Assembly (NCBI GenBank): GCA_964057225.1
Contig: OZ059899.1
Span: 6,448,001-6,512,000, forward strand
Direction: 5' to 3'
Length of the DNA: 64,000 nt
From: Auanema rhodensis
Lineage: Eukaryota; Nematoda; Chromadorea; Rhabditida; Rhabditidae
Shown in pieces: positions 12,301-24,362 of the stretch (positions within the stretch are counted from its first letter, which is position 1; each line of letters opens with the position of its first letter). Below the pieces are notes generated by a model, which did no database searches, was not told the DNA's origin, and saw nothing but the letters and a program-made list of their open reading frames with translations. The translations under genes and the position numbers were made by a program.

Positions 12301-13097
12301 TTCAACAATCTGATTTAGTAAAAACCCAAATGTAACATTTGTTTGAATACTGTGATGTATCGTAGGACGTACATCCTTTTCATATCGATCGCTGTTCAGA
12401 AGCATTCTATATAACCGTTCTTCCGTGCCATCAGCTGAGTTTTCTGGAAAGACAGCTTGAAAAAGAATGAAGTGTTTTCAGCTTATTGTTACATCAAAAT
12501 GAAAGTGATGAAACATCAAAAATTTAAGTATGACACTATGAACTTACTTGCGTGCAAAGCAAATTTCAAACGATTTTCATCAATTTTTATTATTTGTTGA
12601 TTTCCGAAAACTGGGCTCGCCTTTTCCTGTTTCTCCATTGAACTGAAAATATAAAATAACATCAAATAGTGAAATCAAGTAATAACTCACTTTGATGGAA
12701 TTGTTATGACATTAGATGGCGAAGTTTCGTTTTTCATAATTTCTCCCGAATCAGTTGTATCATTGCCATCTTGGCTCACAACTGAATCCAAAAGATTTAA
12801 AATAGTATTTTCAACTTCTCGACTGTTCTTTGGAATATGTGAAATATCTGATTCTTCTGTTGAATATGTTGTTGTAGATATATATGTAGTTAGTGTTGGA
12901 TTATTAGAAGCTATAGTTGGTTTATTCGTTAAATGATGTTCTTCTGTTGTTGTTTCATGAGCTTGAGGTGATATAGTAAAATCAACAATAGGATTTGGAT
13001 GAATAACCAATGGCTCAAAGTAATTTTTTGTTTCTGATTTCTCAGGATCAGCTATTGTTGATAACATTATGTTATGAATAATAAGCAAAAAATTCAT
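9343..13097 (-). CDS. Nicotinic-type cys-loop receptor subunit (non-alpha)
   Basis: Fourteen exons on the minus strand: 13097-12691, 12642-12548, 12443-12298, 12050-11896, 11308-11170, 11122-10985, 10941-10846, 10800-10632, 10582-10487, 10433-10324, 10240-10121, 10065-9946, 9896-9780 and 9504-9343; 689 residues. After a signal-like start comes a Ser/Thr-rich extension to residue ~167. The ligand-binding domain follows (ERLYRMLLNSDRYEKDVRP; NINWMDQRLVW; LWKPDIILVN). The cys-loop is exact: C302-x13-C316 (CPIRVRYYPFDDQEC). M1-M3 follow, with GEK before M2, the sign of a cation channel, and PPTSEAVPLIG between M2 and M3. A ~130-residue cytoplasmic loop leads to M4 (LLLFLFLLATLFTISFFLII). There is no vicinal Cys pair in the C-loop, so it is a non-alpha subunit. 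It should form an acetylcholine-gated or related cation channel at the plasma membrane with other subunits. The exact ACR/LGC orthologue is not assigned. Confidence 0.92.
9585..9742 (+). repeat. Dispersed repeat, copy 1
   Basis: A 158-bp block lies in the last intron of the receptor gene (intron 9505-9779). Positions 9585-9725 match 19811-19951 base for base; three bases then differ and the match resumes to 9742. It carries the 12-bp palindrome ATTCACGTGAAT (9605-9616), a TTCAT/ATGAA small inverted repeat and ATTTTAAA/TTTAAAAT arms. No open frame and no terminal inverted repeats. Confidence 0.9.
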
Positions 13098-13851
13098 TAT
13101 AACTTGAATAGTGGAAGTTATATTTTACATTGACGACGATATTATATAAAACATAGTTGTTAATCTATAAATAAATATATGTTAATATAATATTTATAAA
13201 GTTAATATTGAAGAAGTATAATAAATATTTATAAATTCAATAAAAAAAACTATAAGTCAGCATCTTTAAAGCATACACTTTAAAAAGACGTTTTAACTCT
13301 GCTGCATAAGAAGCATTCCGACGGGCGGAGTCAGCAAAACAGAGCATAATAGGTTCTGGTTCCGAGACCGAACACAAGTGTATTTCATGGATGATTCTTA
13401 AAGATAAAGCGTTAATGCTGCTACTACTACTATTACTGATATATAATTAAATTTAAAATTTATCATATTGGATCTTATAATTAACAATCAAATTATATTA
13501 TTAAAAAAATAAACTTAAATATAAAAAAAATACTTTGATTATTATTTACATAAGTTGATATAAATAAATTTAAATAAATTATTTTAGGCTTAATAAATAA
13601 ATAAAAAATAATTTTTTATAAATACTATATTCTAAATTAATAAAATAAATTTTTTTTTCTCAAATTAATAAATTAACCAGAATTTTAAGATTAAGCGGTT
13701 GTGATTTCATTCGTACTTATAAAATTTATGAAAAAGTCATAACTTTATTTGAATAAAATTCAAGTATTTCTATACATATAGTTTATATTTTATAAATTAT
13801 ATAATATATTTATTATATACAAAACAAATTACAAAATTACAAATCAAAAAA
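13098..13851. other. Upstream region of the receptor gene
   Basis: This runs between the PAN gene end and the receptor start, both on minus. A less AT-rich patch at ~13290-13400 probably belongs to the receptor promoter. A CTA-type microsatellite lies at 13414-13440. A candidate trans-splice acceptor, CTATTCAAG read on minus, ends a few bases before the receptor ATG. No gene seen. Confidence 0.5.
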
Positions 13852-14970
13852 TTAACATTGTTTGTAAAATTTGTAAAGATTATTAGATGTTTCTGTCATT
13901 TCTGGTAGAGAGTTGAATAACATACATTGATTAGGTTGCAAAACATTGAATGCAAAAGCAATACATCGTTTCTAAAATAATTTTAATTTATATAATATTT
14001 TAATTTTAAACTTACTTTACTAGCAAATTCAAGCTTACATGCTATGGCACAATTTATCAAAGAATCTGTATGAAGCATACGTATTAAGCCAGGATCTTCG
14101 ATACTGTAAACATAGTTTGATGAAGAAATAAATCCATTTAGACAATTATCAAAATTTTCTGTAAACTATTTGAAGTTTTATTATACAAAGTTTTTTAACC
14201 AAACTGAAGAGAAAAACTGTTTTTTTTTAAATAAATTATCATACCTTCTACACTATTTTCCTTATTTGAATTTATTTTATTATCTCTATTATTGTCCAAA
14301 TTACTATTTAAGTTAACCAATCTAGCTGTATCTCTTTTCTATAAAATATAATAAAAATTTAAAATAAAATTATTCAAATTATATTTTACTTTTCGATCTA
14401 TTGGACGACATAAACATGTGACTATCATTCCTTTCCCATCATAGCGTCGGACACGAGGAGGATTATTCCATATAGTACTACCACCTATATGAACTCCACC
14501 CTATAATAGATAATCTCTTATTTAAAAGTTTTTATAAACAAAACCTGATTCTGTGCAGAGAAAAGAACACTAGCTTCATCACCAGCTTGTCGTATTATTG
14601 CAGACTCAAAGATTAGGTGTATATGCAAGAAGAATTAAAGAAACAACATACATTAGCAAATGGTTGAGCATCTCCTGACTCTGCTACAGGCTTGCAACTT
14701 CTGTAATCATTTGAAAAAACATAACAATCTTTTCCAGGTAGACCTAAATTTTTAATTTTTCAAATAAAATATTTTAATTTAATAGTTTACCATTAAATGT
14801 TTCGAGACGGATAGCACATTCTTCTGTAGTTCTAGCACATTCATTATCTATTATAACGGAATCACCTAAATAAAAAATTAAAATATTATATGTATATAAC
14901 TATTCATAAACTAACAAAGAATTATATGTGGTAAATATGCAATTAATAAAAGTTGAATATATCCAATCAT
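13852..14970 (-). CDS. Secreted PAN/apple-domain protein
   Basis: Eight exons on minus: 14970-14916, 14865-14791, 14743-14652, 14604-14545, 14500-14390, 14338-14245, 14158-14016 and 13971-13852; 249 residues. The N-terminus is a good signal peptide (MIGYIQLLLIAYLPHIILC). The first half is cysteine-bearing (NECARTTEECAIRL, KDCYVFSNDYRSCKP). A dibasic cluster, DRKKRD at residues ~129-134, is a furin-type site. The C-terminal part has a PAN/apple pattern: NFDNCLNGFI, SLINCAIACKLEF, KRCIAFAFNVLQPNQC, then a final Cys two residues from the end. It is secreted or cell-surface by inference; PAN domains bind proteins or sugars and are common in nematode cuticle and surface proteins. The start follows an acceptor TTTCAG eleven bases upstream. 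Ligand unknown. Confidence 0.82.
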
Positions 14971-15360
14971 TTCTGCAAATCTGAAATAATTAAATAAATT
15001 TCAGTTAAAACTAAATTAATTCAAAGGAGGATAAATAAAAAATACAACGAAACTAAACTAAATTCAAGAGAACTAGAAGTGGGGAAACCTTCCACCGTTT
15101 ATGAAATTGAATTGATGGCACACTGATTGGTGACCGAGAAAGTTAACTCAGATTTGTTTCCGAAAATATCAAGATAATCAGCTGGCTAACAGTAGACAGT
15201 TGCTAGCAGAACGTTTTGCAACATGCTGTCTGTTGCAATATCAACAACAGGCTTTTGTTGAAGAACTTTGATTAAATATCATCTAAGATTCATTAATAAA
15301 TGAATAAAGAGAAGCATAAATTTTATATTTTATAAAGAAATATAGAAATTTATACTATAT

Positions 15361-15430
15361 ATGATGATGACGACGATGATGATGATGATGATGATGATGG
15401 TGATGTTGAGGATAACGATGATGATGACGG
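15361..15430 (+). repeat. GAT trinucleotide microsatellite
   Basis: About 70 bp of imperfect GAT repeats with occasional GAC, GGT and GTT units. It is not in a coding exon. Confidence 0.9.
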
Positions 15431-16497
15431 TTATGAAAAGATAAACTTGAAATGCCATCATACTCATGATTCATGGTGGATAATACTTAAAGGATTAAAA
15501 CCAACTGTTTCACTGAGCATTTTGTTTGTTCAAAAAGTATTTTTAGATTAAATCTTGTTTTTAATTTGAAAAAAAAAATTAGATTTATAGAGGTCATACA
15601 TATTCTTATATATGTGAATTCTTAAAATATTTTTATTTTCAAAATACTTTGCTAATGGAATATTGTTTTATTTTTTCAAAATCAATATACAAACATACAT
15701 ATGCATGTATTGTATCTAAAATTCTCAAATTTATTTTACACAAAACTGATTATTTCCACAACAAAGAAATTAAAAATATGGTTCTTTACTTATAATATAT
15801 CATATCATATAGTTATTATCATAAAACAAATTAAATATGGATTATTTTATGAATTTTTTTGATAATTTTCCATCTTATTATTCAATTTCATTCAACTTCC
15901 GATTACTTATTGACATGAAAGTGTTTTTTTTTAATTTGCAAAAGAAAATTATAAGCAATTATAAGACTAAAAACTTATTTTCAAACTTCATTTAGTCTCT
16001 TGATTGGCCCCGTTGACACTGTTGTCAATGTTGCAGATTATGCTTTGTGTATTCAAACATTCCACAAAGTTAGGATATGCTATGTTGAACTTGAATTTTT
16101 ATTTCTTCCATAATCGGATTCAACATCTTCTTGTTCATCATTGCCACATCTCTAAGTCGGTCCGAATTGAGCATTAACGAAATATGGATAGAGGAGAGCT
16201 AGCATCATCATTATGCTCATCATACTTGGTATATAGGACAAACTCGCTCGTGGAAAATTGGGTTCAGTGTGTTTGTAAAAGCCATCTAATCATTTTATTC
16301 CTTTTTTGTTTATTATTAAGAAGATTATCTCCTTATTTTTGTATTTTCTTTAAACTCCCTTCTATTGTTTAGAGAGTTAGTAAACTCTGTATTCATTCTC
16401 TACACTGTCATATAGATTCATTTATGATCATTTAATTATTTTTACTTTGTTGTCCTTTTATGGAATCAATTTTAGGAGACAAACTAAAATTAAAATT

Positions 16498-16690
16498 GAG
16501 AGGATAGAAAGAGAGAGAGAGAGAGGTCTGTTAACGAGATATAGAAAAGGAATGGTAGACAATGAGTGCTAAAGAGATTTTTAAAGTGGAACAAGTAGAT
16601 GGATATGCAGGCCAACAGAAATAGAAAAAGAGAATTAGAGAAATAAATAGAGAGATAATAAGAAATAGAGAGATAGAAGTAAGGATGAGC
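16498..16690 (+). repeat. Polypurine (GA-rich) tract
   Basis: About 190 bp strongly enriched in A and G on the plus strand, including a GA dinucleotide run near 16510-16525. Its complement gives spurious Ser/Leu/Phe-rich open frames. Confidence 0.75.
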
Positions 16691-17025
16691 CCTAGTGTGT
16701 GATACAAGGAAGAAGTAGCTCATCGTGTACATGAAATCAGATCTTGGAGAAATCATGTTCAACGAATTAGTCAATACTTCTATTTCCATGTCAGTAATTT
16801 GAGACAATTCATTGTTTTTTTTTTAAGTTTTCGTTGAGATTATTAGAGTCATTTCCGGGTAATTTGATTGAATATTTTTAAAAATCAACGTGGTTTTGGC
16901 CTTTGTATGTACATATGTGCATATACATATGTAGATATATGTATATGTATGTATGTAAAAGCTTAAAGATCACTAGCTTTCAATTTTAACATTATTAAAT
17001 GAATATTTTCTTTATATTCACTTAA

Positions 17026-17030
<5 letters not shown>

Positions 17031-17068
<38 letters not shown>
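17031..17068 (+). repeat. TA dinucleotide array
   Basis: Near-perfect (TA)n of about 38 bp. Confidence 0.9.
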
Positions 17069-17072
<4 letters not shown>

Positions 17073-17465
17073 AATTAAAAATGGTTTATTACTTGTTTAT
17101 ATATACATAGATATTTCTTGAGATGAGATAAAATCTATTATTTCTTGTATATCCCATATATAATATAAATTTAATAGGTTCCAATACAGATTATGGAATA
17201 AAATGATTAATTTTGATGAAAAATAAAGTCTTATTTTCTGGAAAAGAAAAAAAGAAAGTAAAGATGAGTGAGAGAGAAAAGCATCAAACGACAAAGCGAC
17301 AAATGGAAATGCCGAAGATTCCAATGCTGTTGTCCATTTCTTTGAAAAAAAAAAGGATAGAACTTAGTTCATTCTCATATTTTTCCGCAAAATTCTAGAG
17401 AAGAGAATTTTATGAGAAAAAAATCTTCTTCTTCAATCAGTTGAATGCTAAGTCCTGTAACTGAT

Positions 17466-17490
17466 ATGCCTCTTCCAGCTTCACCTCCAG
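17466..17490 (+). other. Candidate distal first exon of the stomatin gene
   Basis: ATGCCTCTTCCAGCTTCACC plus five bases, ending at a strong donor GTCAGT, reads MPLPASPP with one base left over. The same phase (1) is needed by the second exon of the stomatin gene at 39600 and by the cassette at 21979. The proximal first exon also ends in G/GTCAGT. Inference only: no transcript evidence. Confidence 0.35.
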
Positions 17491-19546
17491 GTCAGTAAAA
17501 CTTAGAAATTATTAGCGAATTGTCTCTAATTGTTTTCTTTTTTTTGATACATCAAATCAGCTATTATTGTTATTGTTTTGTTTTTGGTGCTTAGTAACAG
17601 AGAGATTTTCTATATTTGCTTTTGATACCTCTTAGTAAGATTCCGCTTCCATCAATAAATTTACACATCTTTTCATATTATTTTACATCTTTCTTTGGCT
17701 CATCAATTCTATTCAATGCTAATATTTAAATATTTTATAAATATATAATGTTTTAATAAGTAAATTATATGATTTAATATATATAATTGTTTTTTCTTCT
17801 TTCTATTTCAATACAGATTGCAGAGAAACAGAAATATTTTGACATATGCTTTAAAATAGCAGAGTAATATGAGAATAAGAGAATATCACATAGTATTCTT
17901 CTTACAACTTTATATGATTTATAAAAAAATGTTTTAATATTTTAAATATAACCTTATATAAAATTATTATTGAATTTAAATTACTTATTTTCCCATAAAC
18001 TCCAGTTTTGGCAACCTCATCCTATCGCCGTCGCGCTTCTTTCTCATTCAACTCTCTCAACTCTCACGTTGTAGACCCTATGTCAGCATTCTGAATCGCC
18101 ATTATCATCGTTATGCTGCTACTTTTAAAGCTTTCCAACCTTATTGCTATGCAAATGACCGTATAGCATGTTAACATGCTACAGATTTGGAAATATCGAA
18201 ATATTCATATATACATTGACTATATATTTTCTTCTGTTTTATGGATAAATTGACGATCTGTCTTTCGTATGTTTTTATACTATAGACCATTTCAGTAATT
18301 TATAATCGGTCATCACGACATCTGTTTTCTCAAAAGTTTTTTTTTGAACTTGTAAATAAACGTGGCCAGTCTTATGCATTAAGATGATGCAGTATATGTA
18401 ATATTACAAAATCTATTTATATTTTAACAAAGTTTATTAAATTAATTAAATAAAAAAAAAATAAAACAGCACAAATTAGCGATATGATCTCATTATGTGT
18501 TAACTCAATTTACGGATATTTCTTTTTCTTTATACATATTTTATCATTGTTTCAATTTCCAAATTTAGACAAAAGTGCAATTAAATTATTTTAAATTATA
18601 TATATATATATTAGTATATCTTCTTTTAATCGTATAAATTATTACATATATTTCTAAATTTCGTCTACATTCCCAACTGTTCAATTCGAAATATATGTAT
18701 ACATGTACTGAATATACAACTTTGTCTTGTGAAAAAACTTGATATAAATGAGAATAACAGCTTTTTTATTTATTTTTTTTCCTCGTTAATCAATTTTCAT
18801 TCAAACTTTTCAAACTTTTCACCTTTTAATTTCGATGATTTATAATCTTGTTAGCGTAAAATTACTTTTGCTTTTGAAATATGTTGCTGGATCTCCTACT
18901 GATACGCTCTTTTCATTAATTGTTACCAATAAATATTTAAAATATTCAAGTATACACTAAAAAAGATTTTTTTCTCATTACATCGGATAAAAGCTGAAAA
19001 TATTTGTATTTTTTCTAATTCTTTTTTTTTCTTCCCATTTACAACTATGGATTCTGAACAGAAAATATTCATAAGAAGCGGCCTGCTTCTCTCTTAAGAT
19101 AGTTGTCTGGGAAATTTTGGATAAGCTAAGTAAAGTAGCAATTCTGCTAAAATCGTATTTTTCTTTAAAAAATTTTAATTTTTAATAAAAAAAAGAAATA
19201 ACTCAGTACAAATTATAGCATATACGTAGACTTCGATAATAAAAACGTGAAATTACTTTTGAAAACTTCATATAAACATAATTTGACTAATCAGCTAAAG
19301 AAGTTCAATAAAAATCATATTGTGATCTATTTCCTATTTGATAATTATGTTCATATATACGGAACTTGAAAGAGTTAATCAGATTAATCATAAGATTAAT
19401 TATAGTTACATATATGTATTAAAGCACATTTAAACCACGAAATGAAAAAAAAAAGAAACATAAATCTTTTTCTTTTCATTTCATTTCCTATTTAAACTTA
19501 ATTATCATATTTATAAAATTAAACAGTATAAATATATATTTAAAAG

Positions 19547-19658
19547 TATATATATATATATATATATATAAATGTACATAGATAGACATAGGGATGTACA
19601 TGTATAATATGTATGCATATAGTATGTATACATAATTGTTTTATGTATGTATGTATAT

Positions 19659-19688
<30 letters not shown>
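19547..19688 (+). repeat. AT-rich simple-repeat cluster
   Basis: Two TA arrays (19547-19570 and 19661-19688) flank a segment rich in TGTA and ATAC units. It lies ~120 bp before copy 2 of the dispersed repeat. Confidence 0.85.
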
Positions 19689-19692
<4 letters not shown>

Positions 19693-19810
19693 ATAATCTT
19701 TTTTGAAAACATATCTCTTTTCTCTATATTTTTTTCTAATTCATTTTTATTTTTTTATTTCATTTATGAATTTTTTTCGATATATAGATAACCGTACGAA
19801 TTTCGTGAAA

Positions 19811-19968
19811 TGATTGAAAATTCTCACGCAATTCACGTGAATATCACACGTACTTCATTTTTCTATGAAACGTAATGAAATGCGGTTGAATCTACTAACT
19901 ATAGATTTTAAAAAATATTATTTTCTTATTTAAAATATTTAATTTTTACTTATAATTAATTTTATATA
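19811..19968 (+). repeat. Dispersed repeat, copy 2
   Basis: Second copy of the 158-bp block seen at 9585-9742, in the same orientation and 10226 bp away, with 141 bp identical. The flanks differ on both sides. It lies in gene-poor DNA and has no coding potential. Confidence 0.9.
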
Positions 19969-20351
19969 AGTTCTATTGATTCTGTTGCTATTAGTAGTAA
20001 AGCAAAAAAAAAGATTTTTAAACTATTATTACTAAAAATGAACTATTTTTAAACTTTTTTCTTCATTCTGAATGAATAAAATGAATTATATTCATGCTCA
20101 AGTCATTTCAGGAAATCTTGATGATATTCTTTAAAAATATAACAATAAAGACAAGTCGAATTGTGTACTACTAAACATGATTTCAGTATTTAAAAAAAGA
20201 GTTTTGAATACGAAAAAAATAACAAACGGTTTTATAATTTCTTTATTATTGTTCTATCTACTTATATGGATTTATATGAATATATACACACATATATATA
20301 TATATAAAGTATATATAGTATATAGTATATATAGCTATATATAATATATAC

Positions 20352-20372
20352 ATATCTATCTATCTATCTATC
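20352..20372 (+). repeat. TATC tetranucleotide microsatellite
   Basis: Five TATC units with an adjacent degenerate continuation (ATATATCTATCTACA), embedded in TATA-rich sequence from 20285. Confidence 0.85.
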
Positions 20373-21978
20373 AATATATCTATCTACATAGACGTTTGTG
20401 TAATTATGCATTCCGTTATTATTATTTTTCTTTAATTACTTGAAAGTTTTAAAATGATCCTGTTGTATATGCACCTTTCCCATCCATTATTCCAATTGTT
20501 TTTGGACATGGATGGTTCAGAATTGTTTTTGGACTTGAATGGTGCTCATTAAGCGTTTCTACTGACCGACAAAACTCACATACATATGTATGTATGTGAA
20601 TACACACTTCTTTAAAATGAAGATCTGTTCTAAAAGGGTAACAGTAAAGAAATATTATCATCGTCAGTATACATAAATCATTCTTTTTAGTTCTTTAATT
20701 ATATATTATACGTAATTTGATCTCACACATTTTTGACACATTTCATTCATTCATAACGAAAATCATCACTATTTAATTTTTAAACTTTTTTTTTTTTCAA
20801 ATAACTTTACACCAATATATCTCTGGAAGTGTTACAAATTGCAAACATGTCTCAGATTAATTTAACTTATATTTATTTATTTTAATTATAGCATAATAGT
20901 ATGAGATTATAATCTATTTTGTTTTTTTTATTTTCTAAAATAAGATAAATTCATTTAATTGATTCATTTTTTTTTCTTTTTTTTTTCTTATCTATTGAAA
21001 GAACAAAACCTTTAGATAGAGTCGTAAAAAGAAAAATTAAGTGAAGAAGATCAAAATAAATTAGTTGCTTAAAAGACTTTTAAGACTCTATAATTCATTT
21101 TCTTGTAGTTCAAGTACAAGAAAAAAGAATCTGAAACATATCTTTGAAGATGCTGAACAATTTTATACAAACTAGCTTTCATCGGTATTTTTTTCTCGCA
21201 TAACTATTAATAAAGTGATAATCCTTCTGTTTATTTATAATATATTCTTATAATCTTGAACGTTTAGTTTCTTTATTTTTTGCTGTTCCTACTCCTTCTT
21301 CTGGAAACTTTTATTTGAAATTTTACTTTTATATTGTCTTTTGAACACCACAACACAACATTTTTTGAATCTTTAGCTATTTAAATTGCTGTTTAATACT
21401 TCTAACTTCTGTCAAATAAAACACAAAATCTCATAAATCCTATTCAAGGACCATACATGGCAGACGAACTGGGATAAGAAAATTTTCGTGTGGCTTCAAG
21501 CATTGTTACCAACATGCTGCTTTATTCATTCACAGCTTATTTTGCTATTTCTTCTAAAAAAATATATAAGAAGATATTTAAAAAACTTTTTAAATTTAAA
21601 AAAAAATGTTGGAATATCTCTTTTACAACTTTTGTATAATATTTTTTATCTTTTGACATATTTATCTATGGCTTTGTTGTGTACTCTTGACATACTCATA
21701 TGTCATGTACATCAAGCTTTAAGGGCCATCTCCACAAGATTCTCTTAAATCTGTCACAGCGTTTAAGTGCATTTTAAAACTTTTTTCTGTTTATTTTTTG
21801 AATGATTACTTCTTTCTTTTGATGTCCTACTGTAAAATTTAAAGTATTGTTTGTTTTCTCGTCTTTTATTATTTCATGCATTTCTCAAAATCCACTCAAT
21901 ACCTGTGATATATGCAATAGAAATTTCAATTTTAAATACATTTTTTTAGTTTTCTTTTTATTTTTGTTGTTCTTTTAG

Positions 21979-22059
21979 TGAAGAAATCAAGTTTGGCTGG
22001 ATCACGTACGGGCAGAATGGAAGCGAAGGAGGTCACATTCAAATTTCCAATACATACAC
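21979..22059 (+). other. Candidate cassette exon of the stomatin gene
   Basis: An 81-bp segment is bounded by a pyrimidine-rich acceptor (TTGTTCTTTTAG) and a donor GTGAGT. It is open in one frame and reads KKSSLAGSRTGRMEAKEVTF followed by KFPIHT. It enters and leaves in phase 1, so it can join the exon at 17466 to the one at 39600 without a shift. The codons look coding (balanced third positions, no low-complexity bias). This is the best exon-like object in the 15-30 kb gap. Whether it belongs to the stomatin gene or to an unseen gene is not settled. Confidence 0.42.
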
Positions 22060-22257
22060 GTGAGTTTAGTAAAATATGTTTTAAAAAAAAATTTTGTTGA
22101 AGCTCTATATTGCTTGTATTACTAACTAATACCAACTCATTTATTTAAAAAAAACTCAAAAAATATAATTATTGATGTTGTTCAAACAAATATTTGTCGT
22201 TCTGTAAAGATTCTTGTAAAATATTTTTAACAATTTTCATAATTACCTATTTATTTA

Positions 22258-22260
<3 letters not shown>

Positions 22261-22310
<50 letters not shown>
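22261..22310 (+). repeat. AT dinucleotide array
   Basis: Perfect (AT)25, 50 bp. Confidence 0.95.
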
Positions 22311-22317
<7 letters not shown>

Positions 22318-22844
22318 TTATTTTTAAATATGTAGTAAATAGTATATTTATATGTCATTTCTATAAACTTTGATTCATGCTTCATAGTCCCAAAAATAGA
22401 TAGTTCAAGCAACACAAAGCATGTCACAAGCTGTAGCTTTATTCTAAATGAGTCATGCTATGAGCCTAATAAGGTTATTTGAACGATTTGAACAAAATTA
22501 TATGTTCATCAAGAACACATTTTCGACGCTAAGCTTGTGCAAATGAACAATTCAAATGTAATTTGCCCTTTCTTATTACTTTTTTTCATTTTCTGATTTC
22601 TTAGATTGAATTCATTCACGTTTTTATTCTGAATTCGATTATTTTCCTATTTCTACATCTCTCACTTCTGTATATTCTATCGTTAAGTTAATGTAAATTC
22701 ATTCACTGAATCTGGAACACATACATAGTTGAAATCAACTGTCAGAAGCCGGCTGATTCTGCCTCTTGGGAGAAAACCCGTCAGCACTTGAGGTCAAAGC
22801 AACATACCCTTTTAACAAGATACTGGTAATCAAAGAAGAAGAGA

Positions 22845-23020
22845 AAGAATAGAAACTAAAGTAATAGAACTGAGACCGAGAAAGAGAGACATAGAGATGT
22901 AGAGCATAAGATAGATAAATGAAGCATAGGGGAAGGAGATGCAGGCAGGCAGAGAGATTGCAATGGTGGGAGGGGGTAGGAAAGGGGGAGGGAAGGCATT
23001 ATATTCAGAGAGAGTCTGAA
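22845..23020 (+). repeat. Polypurine (GA/GGA-rich) tract
   Basis: About 175 bp of A/G-rich sequence including a G-rich core (GGTGGGAGGGGGTAGGAAAG). The core could form a G-quadruplex or triplex, which is unusual in such AT-rich DNA. Confidence 0.75.
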
Positions 23021-23116
23021 TAGAGAGTGATGATCGGAAGAAAAATTTTGGTTTAAATCAAAATTTTTCAAATTATCAAGGCGCCTATCTGTGCCATATA
23101 CTGTTGATGTTCTCAG

Positions 23117-23161
23117 AGTCATCATCTAGCTCAAGTAACTACGCAATCATGTTGATGTACG
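23117..23161 (+). other. Weak candidate exon
   Basis: A 45-bp segment lies between an acceptor GTTCTCAG and a donor GTTAGT. It is open as a Ser-rich peptide ending YAIMLMY and is again phase 1 in and out. It could be a cassette or, using its internal ATG, another first exon of the stomatin gene. Short, so chance is likely. Confidence 0.18.
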
Positions 23162-24325
23162 GTTAGTGTATTCATTTTTTTCTCAAAAATTGACTTTAAA
23201 AATTAAAAATTTGGGTTTATTTCTACCAATTTTTAGCAGAATATATCTATTTAGTGAAACATTTGAATTAACCTTTGTTTATGAGAATTCTTAAAATATT
23301 TCAGAAATACTTAGTGAGCATATATGTACTTTTCTAAACTTCTTGCACATTACGGCTATTGTTCTTCTCTAACTCATTTCCATTGTTCTCATATTTTCTC
23401 TACAAAATAAAATTTCTACTTGGTAATTTTAGTTTACTAACTCTAGCAAACTCTCTGTAGAAAACTCAAAACATCTTATCATAAATCTAATGAACTTGAC
23501 ACTTTTAATGATTTAATGTCTCAAATTGTATTGTTTTCCCATATTTTTTTTACTTTTTAAAAACTTTTGGTTGTTTTATCTAACATTGTATATTCTCTGT
23601 GGTGTTACTAATGTCTCAGATTTGACTTTATTAGTCAATAAAGACAAAATAGAAGCTGTCTCCATAAATTTTGAAAGAATCTAATGTTATAGAAGAGAGA
23701 AATTGGTTTTTTTTACAATTAATAGTATATATATTTTTTTTTAATTTATTTTATAAACTATATATTTATATTTTAGCTTCTTCTACTTACTATTTTCAAT
23801 CCTTGATCATTTTAACTAACATTATAGTTACACTCACACTCAAGCTTCATTCACTAATTTGTCTTCTTATGACTAAGAAAAGGGGAAAAGTTGGATCTTA
23901 ACCAATATTAATCGGCTCTGCTCTTTACCCACTTTTTCTGCTGCTTCTCATTTTCTTAAAAAGCTTTACAATTTTTGTGTTTTTATGTTGTTGACCATGT
24001 AGAGTTGATGATGCTGAAGCTTACTTAAGTAAAGTAACTCTTATTTCCTATTATTTCTTCTTAATTCTTGAATTTAATTTCCATGCAAACATATAAAAGT
24101 TCGTTTTAGCTTTTTGAAGTTTCCATCTCTTAATCCATTTTGCGTTTGTTTTATTCTATTCTGTATTTGTCTTAATTTCTATTTATCTCAGGTTTTTCAT
24201 TTGCTTTTTGCTATGAAAATATCTTAAGTCAGAATTGCCTTTTTGGTTACTTTTATATTAAATTTTTTTTTAAAACAATCCCTCTTAAGCAGAACTTTTA
24301 TTTTTCTCAAATAGTAAACAGTTAC

Positions 24326-24362
24326 ATGCTGCTACTACTACTATTACTATTACTACTACTAC
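24326..24362 (+). repeat. CTA/TTA trinucleotide microsatellite
   Basis: A run of CTA and TTA units. It begins with the same 20-plus bases (ATGCTGCTACTACTACTATT and on) found at 13414. Confidence 0.8.

Larger units (their letters stand above)
14971..17465. other. Intergenic, upstream of the PAN gene
   Basis: The first ~300 bp (15050-15260) is less AT-rich and is the likely PAN promoter. Further on are a GAT microsatellite (15361-15430), a polypurine tract (16498-16690) and a TA array (17031-17068). No convincing gene. A 62-codon open frame at 16184 is discussed under rejected items. Confidence 0.55.

Noticed and set aside
16184-16372. Open frame starting MDRGELASSLCSSYL with a possible donor at 16229
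   Set aside because: The donor is weak and its phase (0) fits none of the downstream exons found.
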